From assembly GCA_000747625.2 (NCBI GenBank), contig JQDQ01000173.1, forward strand, positions 1 through 40,916: a stretch of DNA of 40,916 bases, written 5' to 3'. The notes below the pieces were generated by a model. That model searched no databases, was not told the origin of the DNA, and saw only the letters and a program-made list of their open reading frames with translations. The translations under genes and the position numbers were made by a program. Of the stretch, positions 8,918 to 17,104 are shown piece by piece (position 1 is the stretch's first letter; the number at the start of each line of letters is the position of its first letter). Source of the stretch: Smithella sp. SCADC. GTDB taxonomy: Bacteria > Desulfobacterota > Syntrophia > Syntrophales > Smithellaceae.

Positions 8918-8990
8918 TTGTCAGGCTGCGTCGTCGGCCTCCTCAACATATGTGCACAATACGCCTCGTCGCCTCCTCCTTGCCGTCTCG
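8918..8990 (+). repeat. Dispersed palindromic repeat, copy A
   Basis: Lies directly downstream of kdnA and fills most of the gap before the ABC-F remnant. Its core (8941-8971) has the CTCAAC...ATACGCCTCG pattern, shared with copies at about 16190-16270 and 29004-29085. In this copy the inner palindrome is degenerate. All three copies lie 3' of a plus-strand gene in the same orientation. Confidence 0.55.
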
Positions 8991-9045
8991 ATATCATCTT
9001 TGATTTAAAATTTGCATAATTTGTATAATAAGGAATTCTATACCT

Positions 9046-10117
9046 ATGATTCATTTCAGCGGCATCAGCAAACAGCATGGTCCCCAAATTTTGTTTCGGG
9101 ATGCCAGTTTTCAGATATTGCCCGGCAGCCGCAGCGGTTTAGTCGGGCCAAACGGCGCTGGCAAAACAAGCATCTTTCGTCTGATCATGGGCGAAGAAGA
9201 GTTCGATGCCGGAGAAATCACGAAAGCGCGCAACATTGTTTGCGGCTATTTTTCTCAGGATGTCGGCGCTTCAGGAGGTCATATCAGCCTCCGAGTCAAT
9301 TGCACAGTTAGGCGTGCAGATTCAGGAGATGGAAGCGGCCATGTGTGAGCCGTTGGAAGAAGATGAAATGGCCGAATTGCTTACGCGCTATGGCAACATA
9401 CAGGCCGAGTTTGAGCACCGCGGCGGCTACGATCTGGAAAGCCGCGCGCAAATTATTTTGACCGGTCTGGGTATCGGGCCGGATGATTACCATCACCCTG
9501 TGGAAACGTTCAGCGGCGGCTGGAAAATGCGCATCGCGCTGGCCAAAATCCTGTCGATCAATCCGGATGTGCTCTTGCTGGACGAACCCACCAACCATCT
9601 TGATGTGGAATCGATCATCTGGCTGGAAGCGTGGCTGTCCGGTTCATTCAATGGCGCGCTTTTAATGACCAGCCATGACCGCGAATTCATGAACCGCGTG
9701 GTGAACCGCATTGTTGAGGTCGCTAACCGCACGATCACCACTTACAGCGGCAACTACGACTTTTACCTGCGTGAACGGGAAATCCGGCGTGAACAGCTGC
9801 TGGCCAGTCACCGCCGTCAGCAGGAAATGCTGTCCAAGGAAGAAGATTTTATTGCCCGTTTCGCGGCGCGGGCATCTCATGCTTCCCAGGTGCAGTCACG
9901 AATCAAGAAGATCGACAAGATTGAGCGCATTGAAATCCCCGCCGAACAGCGGAACATTAAATTCGAGTTTGCCGAGCCGCCGCGTAGCGGTGATGATGTG
10001 GTCAAACTCGATGGGCTTGGTGTCACCCTTCACAATAACCTGAATGAAAGTCTTGTGTATTTATCAGAATGTTTTCCTGACTTCGACAGTTTCAGCCGAG
10101 ACACTATTTGTAACTAG
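9046..10117 (+). pseudogene. ABC-F family ATPase, frameshifted and truncated
   Basis: Remnant of an ABC-F (Uup/EttA-like) protein, cytosolic ATPases acting on ribosomes. The first frame has the Walker A motif GPNGAGKTS. Translation then shifts to another frame between about 9262 and 9290, after GYFSQDVG. The second frame carries the signature FSGGWKMRIALAK, the Walker B LLLDEPTNHLD, the switch His in MTSHDREFMNRVV, and the basic linker. The second ATPase domain is missing: after VVKLDGLGV (about 10020) the sequence becomes unrelated and stops at 10117, just before a transposase remnant. An intact family member is about 520-650 aa, so half is lost and the gene should be inactive. Confidence 0.85.
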
Positions 10118-10209
10118 CTGTAATTATTCATGTAGGTATTTTTGGCAAAGTGTAGTGCCCCAGAGGAAATAGTTATTGACTTTTCTTTTTCTTCTGCTAT
10201 GATGAAGTC

Positions 10210-11516
10210 ATGTTTGTACGCGTAAAACAAAAACCTAACGGTAAAAAATCAATTCAAATTGTCGAATCTTACCGGCGAGCCGATCACGTCAGTCAGAAAA
10301 TCGTTCGCCATGTGGGCCAGGCGATGACTGACCGGGAAGTCAAGGAGATGACTCGGCTGGCTCAATCAATGATTAATGAGATGGAGACAGAGAAGCAGCC
10401 GTGCTTGCCATTTTTAGATCCGATAAAATTGCTGAAAGAGAACTCTCACAAAAAGGAGTCGAGCGATACCGTAAAGATTAAAAACCTCCGTGAAGAGCAA
10501 CGGATTATCGATGGGATTGGCGATGTGTTTGGTAAGCTGTACAAAGACTTGAAGCTGGACAAGCTGATTTTAGGTACCCACAAAGACGAGCAGTGGAATG
10601 ATATTTTGGAGTCCTGCGCCCGGGTGGCATTCAATACATTGTCGCGGCCAAGCTCAAGGCACTGCCCAAGAGTCTCAAAACCGACATTCTCCATGCCGAT
10701 TACAACGAGGAGGTCATGGAAGACGATCTGCATGGGCTGAAAGAATTTGAACATAAATCGCGACGCTTGGTTGTCGGCTACAGCGCTAAAAGAGCCGGAA
10801 AAGATGCCGCCGACAGACAACGGCTGGTTGACCGGCTTATGAAGAAGGTCAAAGGCGATAAAATAAGAGTGAAAGACCTTATTCCCCATTACGGCTCAAA
10901 AAAATACATCAGCATTGAAAACGGCAGCGCGTCTATCAACCAGGAAAAAATCAAGGCGGATGCCCAATGGGATGGATTTCACGGGGTCATCACCAACGCC
11001 ACCGGTAAAACGTCAAGCGAGTTACTTTCGAGGTACCGCGAACTATGGCAAATCGAAGAGGCGTTCCGAATCAGCAAGCACGACCTGAAAATGCGGCCCA
11101 TCTTTCACTGGACTGAAAATCGTATCAAAGCCCACATCGCTATTTGCTTCCTTGCCTTCACGCTTGCCAAACAGGCCGTCTATCGCATCGCTCTTCAGCA
11201 AGAACCCATGAGCTTCGAACAAATCCGTAATGAGCTGCTGCATGCTCAATCGAGCGTGGTCATCGATCTGGCGTCACAAAAAAAATACATGATCCCGTCT
11301 CATGTCACAGTCAACCAAAAAAAACTCTATCAGGCCTTTGGCCTCAAACGATCTCAGGTGCCCCAAGATTTTTTAACTGATGGATATCGTTCTGTTCTTG
11401 AATCCAAACCGTCGAAGTCGGGAAAAAACGGGCAAGCTTATGAACAGGCAGATCGGGAAGGATGTGTTCCCGGAACAGACCGGCCCAGGATTCGGATAAA
11501 AGCATTTTCCTTTTAG
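10210..11516 (+). pseudogene. IS1634-like transposase, internally deleted
   Basis: Two frames together encode parts of an IS1634/IS4-type transposase. Frame one (from ATG 10210) begins MFVRVKQKPNGKKSIQIVES and is intact to about 10620. Frame two starts at about 10622 with GGIQYIVAAKLKALPKSLKT and holds the catalytic Glu segment YRELWQIEEAFRISK. Intact relatives are around 550 aa; here about 130 residues are missing between the two frames, including the region expected to hold the first catalytic Asp residues. The C-terminal coding becomes unrelated after about 11415, where a second transposase fragment on the opposite strand takes over. It cannot move by itself. Confidence 0.78.
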
Positions 11517-11610
11517 GCCCCAGATAGTCCCAGGGATCAAAAAGGTAGGGCGTTTGGTGATCGCGCGTATGAATCATGGCATCAGCACCTATATCGTTAA
11601 TATTTAACAT
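11418..11610 (-). pseudogene. Second transposase, N-terminal fragment (DUF772-type)
   Basis: Reading leftward from ATG 11610, about 64 residues (MLNINDIGADAMIH, PYLFDPWDYLGPKRKMLL, SWAGLFREHILPDLPVHKLA) resemble the N-terminus of IS1182/IS5-like transposases with a DUF772 domain. Similarity ends at ARFF (about 11418), where the sequence merges with the tail of the IS1634-like remnant on the other strand. It is a truncated copy joined tail to tail with another broken element. Confidence 0.58.
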
Positions 11611-11696
11611 GATTCATACCATTTTACGCAAATTGTGTCAAGAGGAATCTGCATATTTGTTAAATTATTTTAGCCATTTATGCTAATTTCTCACTT

Positions 11697-11903
11697 TTGA
11701 CCAAAACGTCAAAATTGGGACGGTGGAAAAATGCTTCAATGGTTATGCGGTATGCGCATCATAATCCGGAAAGTTTAAGGTCTTCGATAGAGGTTTTGGA
11801 TCATTTTGATAAGCCAATAATCACAATTCCCAAAAAAGAAGGGCTGCAAGCTTCTTTGAAACTTGCAGCCCTTTTGATTCATGGTGGGTCAGGACAGAAT
11901 TGA
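11697..11903 (+). pseudogene. Tyrosine recombinase (integrase) C-terminal remnant
   Basis: The frame contains LGRWKNASMVMRYAHHNPES (11715-11774) followed by LRSSIEVLD. This is the last conserved block of phage-type tyrosine recombinases, with the His/Trp-position residue (Trp) and the nucleophilic Tyr of MRYAH. Everything upstream of this block is missing. The frame runs on through the terminator and ends inside the tRNA-Phe gene on the opposite strand. Position beside a tRNA 3' end is typical for integrative elements, so this is probably the scar of one. Confidence 0.68.
11841..11871 (-). terminator. Rho-independent terminator of tRNA-Phe
   Basis: A perfect 10-bp stem, GGGCTGCAAG (11841-11850) with CTTGCAGCCC (11862-11871), encloses an 11-nt loop. 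Read on the minus strand it is followed by TTCTTTTTTGG, a good U-tract. It lies 10 nt beyond the encoded CCA end of tRNA-Phe. The remnant integrase frame runs through it. Confidence 0.8.
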
Positions 11904-11957
11904 ACTGTCGACACTCGGATTTTCAGTCCGATGCTCTACCGACTGAGCTACCGACCC
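11882..11957 (-). tRNA. tRNA-Phe (anticodon GAA)
   Basis: A complete 76-nt cloverleaf on the minus strand. The acceptor stem is GGGTCGG paired with CTGACCC (one G-T pair). The D-arm contains AGCTCAGTCGGTAGAGC. The anticodon arm is CGGACTGAAAATCCG with anticodon GAA, and the T-arm contains GTTCAATTC. The 3' CCA is encoded (11884-11882). The 3' end faces a decayed mobile region with an integrase fragment. Confidence 0.96.
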
Positions 11958-11988
11958 ACATTATTAATTTAATTCAAAAGCAGGCAAT

Positions 11989-12017
11989 CGTCTATAGAAT
12001 AAGGTTTCTTTTGTCAA
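11989..12017 (-). promoter_or_regulatory. Probable sigma-70 promoter of tRNA-Phe
   Basis: On the minus strand a perfect -35 TTGACA (12017-12012) is followed by TATAGA (15-nt spacer) or TAGACG (17-nt spacer) as -10. This would start transcription about 25 nt before the tRNA 5' end. Confidence 0.5.
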
Positions 12018-12112
12018 GGTTTTTTTAACTGATTGAATTTGTTATTTTAAGTCTAATTATCAGTTATTTCAATGTTTCTCCTTGTTCTTAGCTATTTTAC
12101 GATGGTGGTATA

Positions 12113-12622
12113 TTAATTAGGATGCTCGGGAATTGATATACCTGCAGTATTATTTTGCTGTTCTCTGATAATAACGACCGTCCCGGCTATTTTATCGTGC
12201 CATCCCTGCTTTCTTTTATCAAATGCAGCCCAGATAAAGCCAAGAAGATATATAAACGAGATAAAATAACCTACCGTCCGGAGAAAAGCCGTTCCGAAAG
12301 TAATCATTGTGGCGTCAGCAGAAACTACCTGTAAACCAAGAAGCATTTTGCCCGGCGTACGTCCTGTGGTGCCATGAAAATAAGTAAAATAAAAAAGTAT
12401 TGTAACAAAATAAAGCGTACATGAAATAAACATTATTGAAAGAGAAGATGTCGGATCAGTTAAATCAACAATCCAGGCGTCACTATTTGAGGAAATCGCT
12501 CCCAATACATATGCCGTGGCTGCTATTATACTTAAAACAGAAAAAATTATAATGATAATTGTATTGTCGATCGAAAAAGCTATAAAACGGCGCCAAAAAC
12601 CGGCGAATTTGTAAATGGTCAT
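12113..12622 (-). CDS. RDD family membrane protein
   Basis: A 169-residue RDD-domain protein with three to four membrane segments. The family hallmarks are seen: FWRRFIAFSIDNTII at the N-terminus (Arg and Asp of the RDD name) and GRTPGKMLLGLQVV in the middle, with DKRKQGWHDKIAGTVVI at the end. RDD proteins are poorly characterised; some have been linked to ion or compatible-solute transport. It overlaps the stop of rsmE by 4 nt (ATGA), making it the last gene of a prmA-rsmE-RDD operon. No functional link to RNA or protein methylation is known to me. Confidence 0.85.
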   Translation of the reverse strand: MTIYKFAGFWRRFIAFSIDNTIIIIIFSVLSIIAATAYVLGAISSNSDAWIVDLTDPTSSLSIMFISCTLYFVTILFYFTYFHGTTGRTPGKMLLGLQVVSADATMITFGTAFLRTVGYFISFIYLLGFIWAAFDKRKQGWHDKIAGTVVIIREQQNNTAGISIPEHPN

Positions 12623-13392
12623 TTTTTTACCTCCGGCAGTCTATTGCTGAAAATTCCTTTTTCGTATTGGATTATGGATATTATTGCTGCTGCTGCCGTT
12701 TCCACTTTTAAGATTTGTTTGCCCAGGCTAACCGAGAGAAATCCTCTCCCTTTGGCCATGTTTATTTCGTCTTTGGAAAAACCGCCTTCCGGTCCAATAA
12801 TGATAAAGAAGTTTTTTATGTCAACAAGAGCTTTGTCAGTCAATACATCTTTAATTGTTTTTTGTGATTCTTCTTCCCAGAAAATTAATTTCAACGCATC
12901 ACTGGAAACGGTACTTAGCATATCAGCAAAAGATGAAACTTTCGAGATTTTTGTTATATGACTGCTGTGGCAACAGCGTGCTGCTTCCCCGGCTATTTTT
13001 TGCCAGCGCGTTACTTTTAAAGAGCTTTTTTCATCGGCAATCCGGCCGACTGACCGTGCGGCGCCAAAAGGAATAATTATATCCGCTCCCAGTTCGGCGG
13101 CGTTTTTCACAATAGTATCCATCTTGCCGGCTTTGGGAATTGCCTGAGCCAGCGTGATGCGAATTTCTTTAGTTGTTGCTGGAATTATTTCCCCCAATTC
13201 TATAAGGACGGATTTTGCGGAAAAGTCTTTAATTACGGCTTCAAACTCCAGACCGAACCCGTCAAAAATTCTGATCCTGTCACCTTGTTTGAGGCGCATT
13301 ACCTGCTTTAAATATTTTAAATTGTCCGTGCCCAGTTCGCAGTTTGTCTTGTTCTCCAGAGGCTCCGGGCTGTATATTCGGGGAATGGTCAA
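12619..13392 (-). CDS. rsmE: 16S rRNA (uracil1498-N3)-methyltransferase RsmE
   Basis: A 257-residue SPOUT methyltransferase of the RsmE family, which makes m3U1498 in 16S rRNA. The N-terminal PUA-like part has LKYLKQVMRLKQGDRIRIFD. The SAM-binding knot contains IIIGPEGGFSKDEI and VSLGKQILKVETAA near the C-terminus, both diagnostic. Start is TTG at 13392. It follows prmA by 49 nt and overlaps the RDD gene; a prmA-rsmE pair is a common arrangement. Confidence 0.93.
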   Translation of the reverse strand: MTIPRIYSPEPLENKTNCELGTDNLKYLKQVMRLKQGDRIRIFDGFGLEFEAVIKDFSAKSVLIELGEIIPATTKEIRITLAQAIPKAGKMDTIVKNAAELGADIIIPFGAARSVGRIADEKSSLKVTRWQKIAGEAARCCHSSHITKISKVSSFADMLSTVSSDALKLIFWEEESQKTIKDVLTDKALVDIKNFFIIIGPEGGFSKDEINMAKGRGFLSVSLGKQILKVETAAAAIISIIQYEKGIFSNRLPEVKK

Positions 13393-13441
13393 GGTTTAAT
13401 ATTCCTCAATTTTTGATGTTTCAGTAGTCAGAATGTCACGG

Positions 13442-14386
13442 TTAAGCGCTGGCGGTTTTCTTTTGGAGAATGTAGCAGACCCATTCTTTTTCCGTGATTA
13501 CTTGATATATGGTAAGTAAGTCGGCGATAAATTGTTCCTCGATATTTTTGACGTCCTGTTCTATTATGCCCGAAATAATCATGTATCCTTCCGGCAAAAG
13601 CAATTGAGTAAGGTTTGGACGGAGGGTTAAAAGCAGTTTTGCAGTAAGATTGGCAATGATTAAATTGCGTGGTTTGTCAATGGCAGCGACATTTTTATTT
13701 AGAATACGCAAAGAAGACCGGACATTATTAATGGCCGCATTTTCACCGGCAATTTCCACAGCCTTTTTATCAATATCCACACAGATGACATCCTGAGCAC
13801 CCATTTTAGCGGCAGTAATGCCCAAGATTCCTGTGCCGCAGCCGACATCCAGAACTTTCCATTCTTTGATAGAACGGTCTTTCATCATTACATTTTCAAT
13901 CGCTTCTATGCACATTCTGGTAGATGCATGCTGACCGGTGCCGAAAGCCATTCCGGGATCGATTTCAATGACAATATCGCGGCTGGAAGGCGTATACCTT
14001 TCCCACGTTGGTTTAACGATAATATTGTTGCTTACCCGTATGGGCTTAAAATATTTTTTCCATTGTTCACCCCAGTCGGGATCACAGATGATTTCGGTCG
14101 TCAGGGATGGCTTTTCAAAATCGGGGAATATTTCCGAGAGGCTTTCTATATATTTATGCAGGGCGGCAATTCTTTTTTCGCTGCGACTGTCCTGCGGAAA
14201 GTAGGCTTTAAGAATTTCTTCAATTACAGGTTCCGGAAAATCTCCGGCAGTATGTTGTGGAGTTGATGATTCCTGGAATACACCTTGAGCGCCGGTTTCT
14301 GTGAGAAAATTACCCAACGCGTCCATAAGTTCCGAGGGAGCCGATATTTCAATTTTCAGCCATTTTTCCGGTTCTTTTTCTGTCAT
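13442..14386 (-). CDS. prmA: Ribosomal protein L11 methyltransferase PrmA
   Basis: A 314-residue class I methyltransferase that trimethylates ribosomal protein L11. The N-terminal substrate-binding domain is followed by DPGMAFGTGQHASTRMC, a PrmA hallmark, and the SAM-binding VLDVGCGTGILGITAAKMGA, then ANLTAKLLL (post-II NxxxN-like motif). ATG 14386 is preceded by AGGAT. It heads the minus-strand operon with rsmE and the RDD gene and diverges from the phosphofructokinase gene. Confidence 0.93.
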   Translation of the reverse strand: MTEKEPEKWLKIEISAPSELMDALGNFLTETGAQGVFQESSTPQHTAGDFPEPVIEEILKAYFPQDSRSEKRIAALHKYIESLSEIFPDFEKPSLTTEIICDPDWGEQWKKYFKPIRVSNNIIVKPTWERYTPSSRDIVIEIDPGMAFGTGQHASTRMCIEAIENVMMKDRSIKEWKVLDVGCGTGILGITAAKMGAQDVICVDIDKKAVEIAGENAAINNVRSSLRILNKNVAAIDKPRNLIIANLTAKLLLTLRPNLTQLLLPEGYMIISGIIEQDVKNIEEQFIADLLTIYQVITEKEWVCYILQKKTASA

Positions 14387-14489
14387 GAATAATCCTGTCA
14401 GGATATTTTACACATATATATATTCTTTTAGTTAATATTTCAAGCATCCATAACAAGCATAAAATGAGGACAATGATATTTTTATGTTA

Positions 14490-14518
14490 TTGACACAAGA
14501 AAGAGTTTTCCTTGTAAA
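14490..14518 (+). promoter_or_regulatory. Probable sigma-70 promoter of the phosphofructokinase gene
   Basis: Perfect -35 TTGACA at 14490-14495, 17-nt spacer, -10 TGTAAA at 14513-14518. The predicted start leaves an 85-90 nt leader before ATG 14612. Confidence 0.5.
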
Positions 14519-14611
14519 AAATTACCGGAAACTGATAAGATATTTTTATTTATGTTCCTTATAAGCCTTGTTGATGTTTTTTTAATTTTCAAAATTTCGG
14601 AGAGTAAAAAA

Positions 14612-15709
14612 ATGAAAATAGCGGTATTGACTGGAGGAGGAGATTGCCCCGGATTAAATGGAGCAATCAAATGGGTCACAAAAAGCGCGCTTGATCCCAA
14701 AATGGTGGCGAAACGCTCCATATCCTTTGAAGTCATCGGTATTACCGAAGGCTGGAAAGGCATAGTAGAGGTTGATCCGGATGATCATAAAAGCTGCGCG
14801 AAGTACATCAAACCTCTCGACGAAGAAATCGTTCGAACCTGGGATCGTTATGGCGGAACAAATCTGGGAACATCGCGAACAAATCCCTTTAATCCGAAAA
14901 ATGACCGTTCGGGAAAGTTAATTGAAAACATCAAGAAACTGGGCATTGATGCCATTGTTGCTATCGGCGGAGAAGATACACTGGGTGTCGCCTATAAGTT
15001 ACATAAATTGGGCATCAAGACAGTAGGAATACCCAAAACTATAGATATGGATCTCGCGGGTACAGAATATTCTCTGGGCTTTGATACAGCGGTGAATATT
15101 ATTATGGAAGAAATCGATCGTTTAAGAACTACCGCCGGTTCTCACAACCGTATTTTTGTTGTGGAGACGATGGGACGCAGTGCGGGCTGGCTTGCTCTGC
15201 GCGGTGGTGAAAGCAGTGGATCTTATATTATCCTGATACCGGAGCATCCTTTCGATATGGATAAAGTATGCGAGCTCTTGCGTGAACGGCAGGGCCGGGA
15301 AATAAAATATTCTATTATAGTGGTTGCCGAAGGGGCTAAATCTCTGGGGCAGCAAGAATTTATAAAAGACAATCAGGTTGATGATTTTGGACATGTTTCG
15401 ATGGGTGGAATAGCCGCTTATATCGCAAATGAAATTCAAAGGAAAACGGGATTAGAATCACGTCATATCATCTTAAGCCATCTCCAGCGCGGCGGAACGC
15501 CTTCAGCCCATGATCGCCTGATGGCCAGGTGGTTTGGCGTTGCCGCTATCGATATGATTGTCAAAGGAGAGTTCGGACGTATGGTAAGTTTGCAGCACGG
15601 AGAAATTGCCACCGCACCTCTGGAAGGGGTTATCAATAAATTGCAACTGGTTGATGTGGAAAAATATTACGATACCGAAAGATACAACGGAAGAAGAACC
15701 ATACTTTAG
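14612..15709 (+). CDS. 6-phosphofructokinase, probably pyrophosphate-dependent
   Basis: A 365-residue phosphofructokinase of the PfkA fold, phosphorylating fructose 6-phosphate. ATG 14612 follows CGGAGAG. Two positions decide the phosphoryl donor: the residue after GGE is Asp (GGEDT, 119-123) and the catalytic loop is PKTID (141-145) with Lys. These are the residues of PPi-dependent enzymes such as the Amycolatopsis type; ATP enzymes usually have Gly at both. The catalytic Asp145 is kept. The usual Asn of TIDND is Met146 here, which is unusual. MGRSAGW and the C-terminal HLQRGGTPSAHDR motif are normal. The gene is monocistronic and diverges from prmA. Confidence 0.85.
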   Translation: MKIAVLTGGGDCPGLNGAIKWVTKSALDPKMVAKRSISFEVIGITEGWKGIVEVDPDDHKSCAKYIKPLDEEIVRTWDRYGGTNLGTSRTNPFNPKNDRSGKLIENIKKLGIDAIVAIGGEDTLGVAYKLHKLGIKTVGIPKTIDMDLAGTEYSLGFDTAVNIIMEEIDRLRTTAGSHNRIFVVETMGRSAGWLALRGGESSGSYIILIPEHPFDMDKVCELLRERQGREIKYSIIVVAEGAKSLGQQEFIKDNQVDDFGHVSMGGIAAYIANEIQRKTGLESRHIILSHLQRGGTPSAHDRLMARWFGVAAIDMIVKGEFGRMVSLQHGEIATAPLEGVINKLQLVDVEKYYDTERYNGRRTIL

Positions 15710-15759
15710 TGAGCCCCAAATTTTAATGAGACTCAAATATCACAAGCAAAGCGGAGTAG

Positions 15760-16059
15760 AATGTTGTCCGCAGTATTTTACGTAAAACGGACTTTTGCGG
15801 ACGTTATGGCGGTGAGGAATTTTTAATTGTGCTTACCGAAACAGATATTCAGGCAGCAAAGATATTTGCGGAACGTATTCGCGATTGCGTGGAAAAGAGT
15901 TTGTTCCCGAGTTTGGGTCCTGATTCCAGAGTTACGGTTTCCATAGGCCTGATGGTGTATAAAATGCAGGAAAACATTGAAAGAACTATTTCACGTGCCG
16001 ATGAAGCTTTATACAGAGCAAAAAACGGCGGGCGCAATAGAGTGGAATTTTCCGAGTAA
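15760..16059 (+). pseudogene. GGDEF domain, C-terminal half only
   Basis: The frame carries the second half of a diguanylate cyclase domain: SILRKTDFCGRYGGEEFLIV with the active-site GGEEF, then VTVSIG and RADEALYRAKNGGRNRV, which are the classic C-terminal motifs. A stop (15757-15759) lies in frame just upstream, and the N-terminal half of the domain and any sensor are absent. The only in-frame start is GTG 15829, inside the domain and past the active site, so the remnant should not make cyclic di-GMP. Confidence 0.8.
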
Positions 16060-16462
16060 ATCATTCAAAAAGGCGGGACTGTTGACCGGGAGCGCATTCC
16101 CGTAGGGAGGCGCAATGGTGAATGGACACCTTCATTGCCGGAAAAAGCCGGAGGCTTTACAAAACGCTCATCTGTCCCGATAAAATCGGGATTGCGCGGC
16201 AAACCACACCGCTCAACGTATATTCATATACGCCTCACGGTTCGGTTTTTGCGTGCCTGGCATCTGAACATCCCGTATCAAGTACGGGACAAGCTTTTAA
16301 ACAGTCCCCAAACACGATGTGTTTAATGCCTTTTTCTTCTTTAAATCAGTTGCTCCCGTGATAATTAACGGCAATAACTCGGCTTGAGTTTTGCCTACCT
16401 TCGTGATAACTTTTCAAACCGGTTTTCAATAAGGCAAATAGATTTTTACAGGAAGGAAAAAT
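16060..16462 (+). repeat. Gene-free spacer with dispersed palindromic repeat, copy B
   Basis: No credible gene is seen here. The central part (about 16190-16270) is copy B of the dispersed repeat: the core CTCAACGTATATTCATATACG holds a perfect 7-bp palindrome (CGTATAT-TC-ATATACG). Two further small hairpins flank it, CCCGATAAAATCGGG (about 16176-16191) and CCCGTATCAAGTACGGG (about 16269-16285). It separates the GGDEF remnant from the haem operon; no riboswitch was recognised. Confidence 0.5.
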
Positions 16463-17104
16463 TTGAAATATTATCCGGTTTTTTTGGACATTAAAGATAA
16501 AAAATGTATTATCGTCGGCGGAGGTGAAATTGCCTTAAGAAAAACTGAGAGGCTCCTTGATTGCGGCGCGAAAGTTTTGGTCATCAGCCCGGAACTTTCG
16601 CCTGAACTTGCCACACTCAAAGATAAGAAATTGATTTCCCATATTGCCGCCCAATATTCGGGCGATTTAATTGATAAAGCCGCTTTGATTATCGGGGCAA
16701 CCGACGACGAAAAAACCAACGCCAAAATATCGCAAGATGCCCGCAGCAAAGGCATACCGGTAAATATTGTTGACGATCCCAAGAAATGCGATTTTATTCT
16801 ACCCTCTATTGTGCAGAGAGGCGATCTGGCTATTGCCATAGGCACCGGTGGCAAAAGCCCGGCCCTAGCCCGCCATCTGCGGGAAGAGCTGGAAGAAAAA
16901 TACGGCTCCGAGTATGAAATCTTTCTTAATATTATGGGAGGGTTGCGCATCAAGATGGAAAAGAACGCCGGAGTAGGCAAGGATTGGTTTAAATCATTGC
17001 TGGCGGAAGGCATTCTGGATTTAATAAAAAACAGGGACATGAAAAAAGTGAAGGAAACTGTAAAAAAAATAACCGGAGAGGAGGTCGAAGTTGAATTTAA
17101 TTGA
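16463..17104 (+). CDS. Precorrin-2 dehydrogenase (SirC/CysG N-terminal type)
   Basis: A 213-residue NAD-dependent enzyme that oxidises precorrin-2 to sirohydrochlorin, the branch step to siroheme and to haem in the Ahb route. The Rossmann loop is IIVGGGEIALRK (about 14-25), and the family signature NIVDDPKKCDFILPSIVQRG with AIGTGGKSPALAR follows. It matches the first domain of CysG and Met8p in order and length. Start is TTG 16463 with AGGAAGG 6 nt upstream; no ATG is available. It opens the haem operon and overlaps the next gene by 14 nt. Met8p-type proteins can also insert iron, so it may double as the chelatase, which is otherwise missing here. Confidence 0.88.
   Translation: MKYYPVFLDIKDKKCIIVGGGEIALRKTERLLDCGAKVLVISPELSPELATLKDKKLISHIAAQYSGDLIDKAALIIGATDDEKTNAKISQDARSKGIPVNIVDDPKKCDFILPSIVQRGDLAIAIGTGGKSPALARHLREELEEKYGSEYEIFLNIMGGLRIKMEKNAGVGKDWFKSLLAEGILDLIKNRDMKKVKETVKKITGEEVEVEFN

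Noticed and set aside
16060-16462. Cobalamin or other riboswitch in front of the haem operon
   Set aside because: No cobalamin-box-like or other riboswitch consensus was found; the hairpins belong to a dispersed repeat also found behind kdnA and polA.
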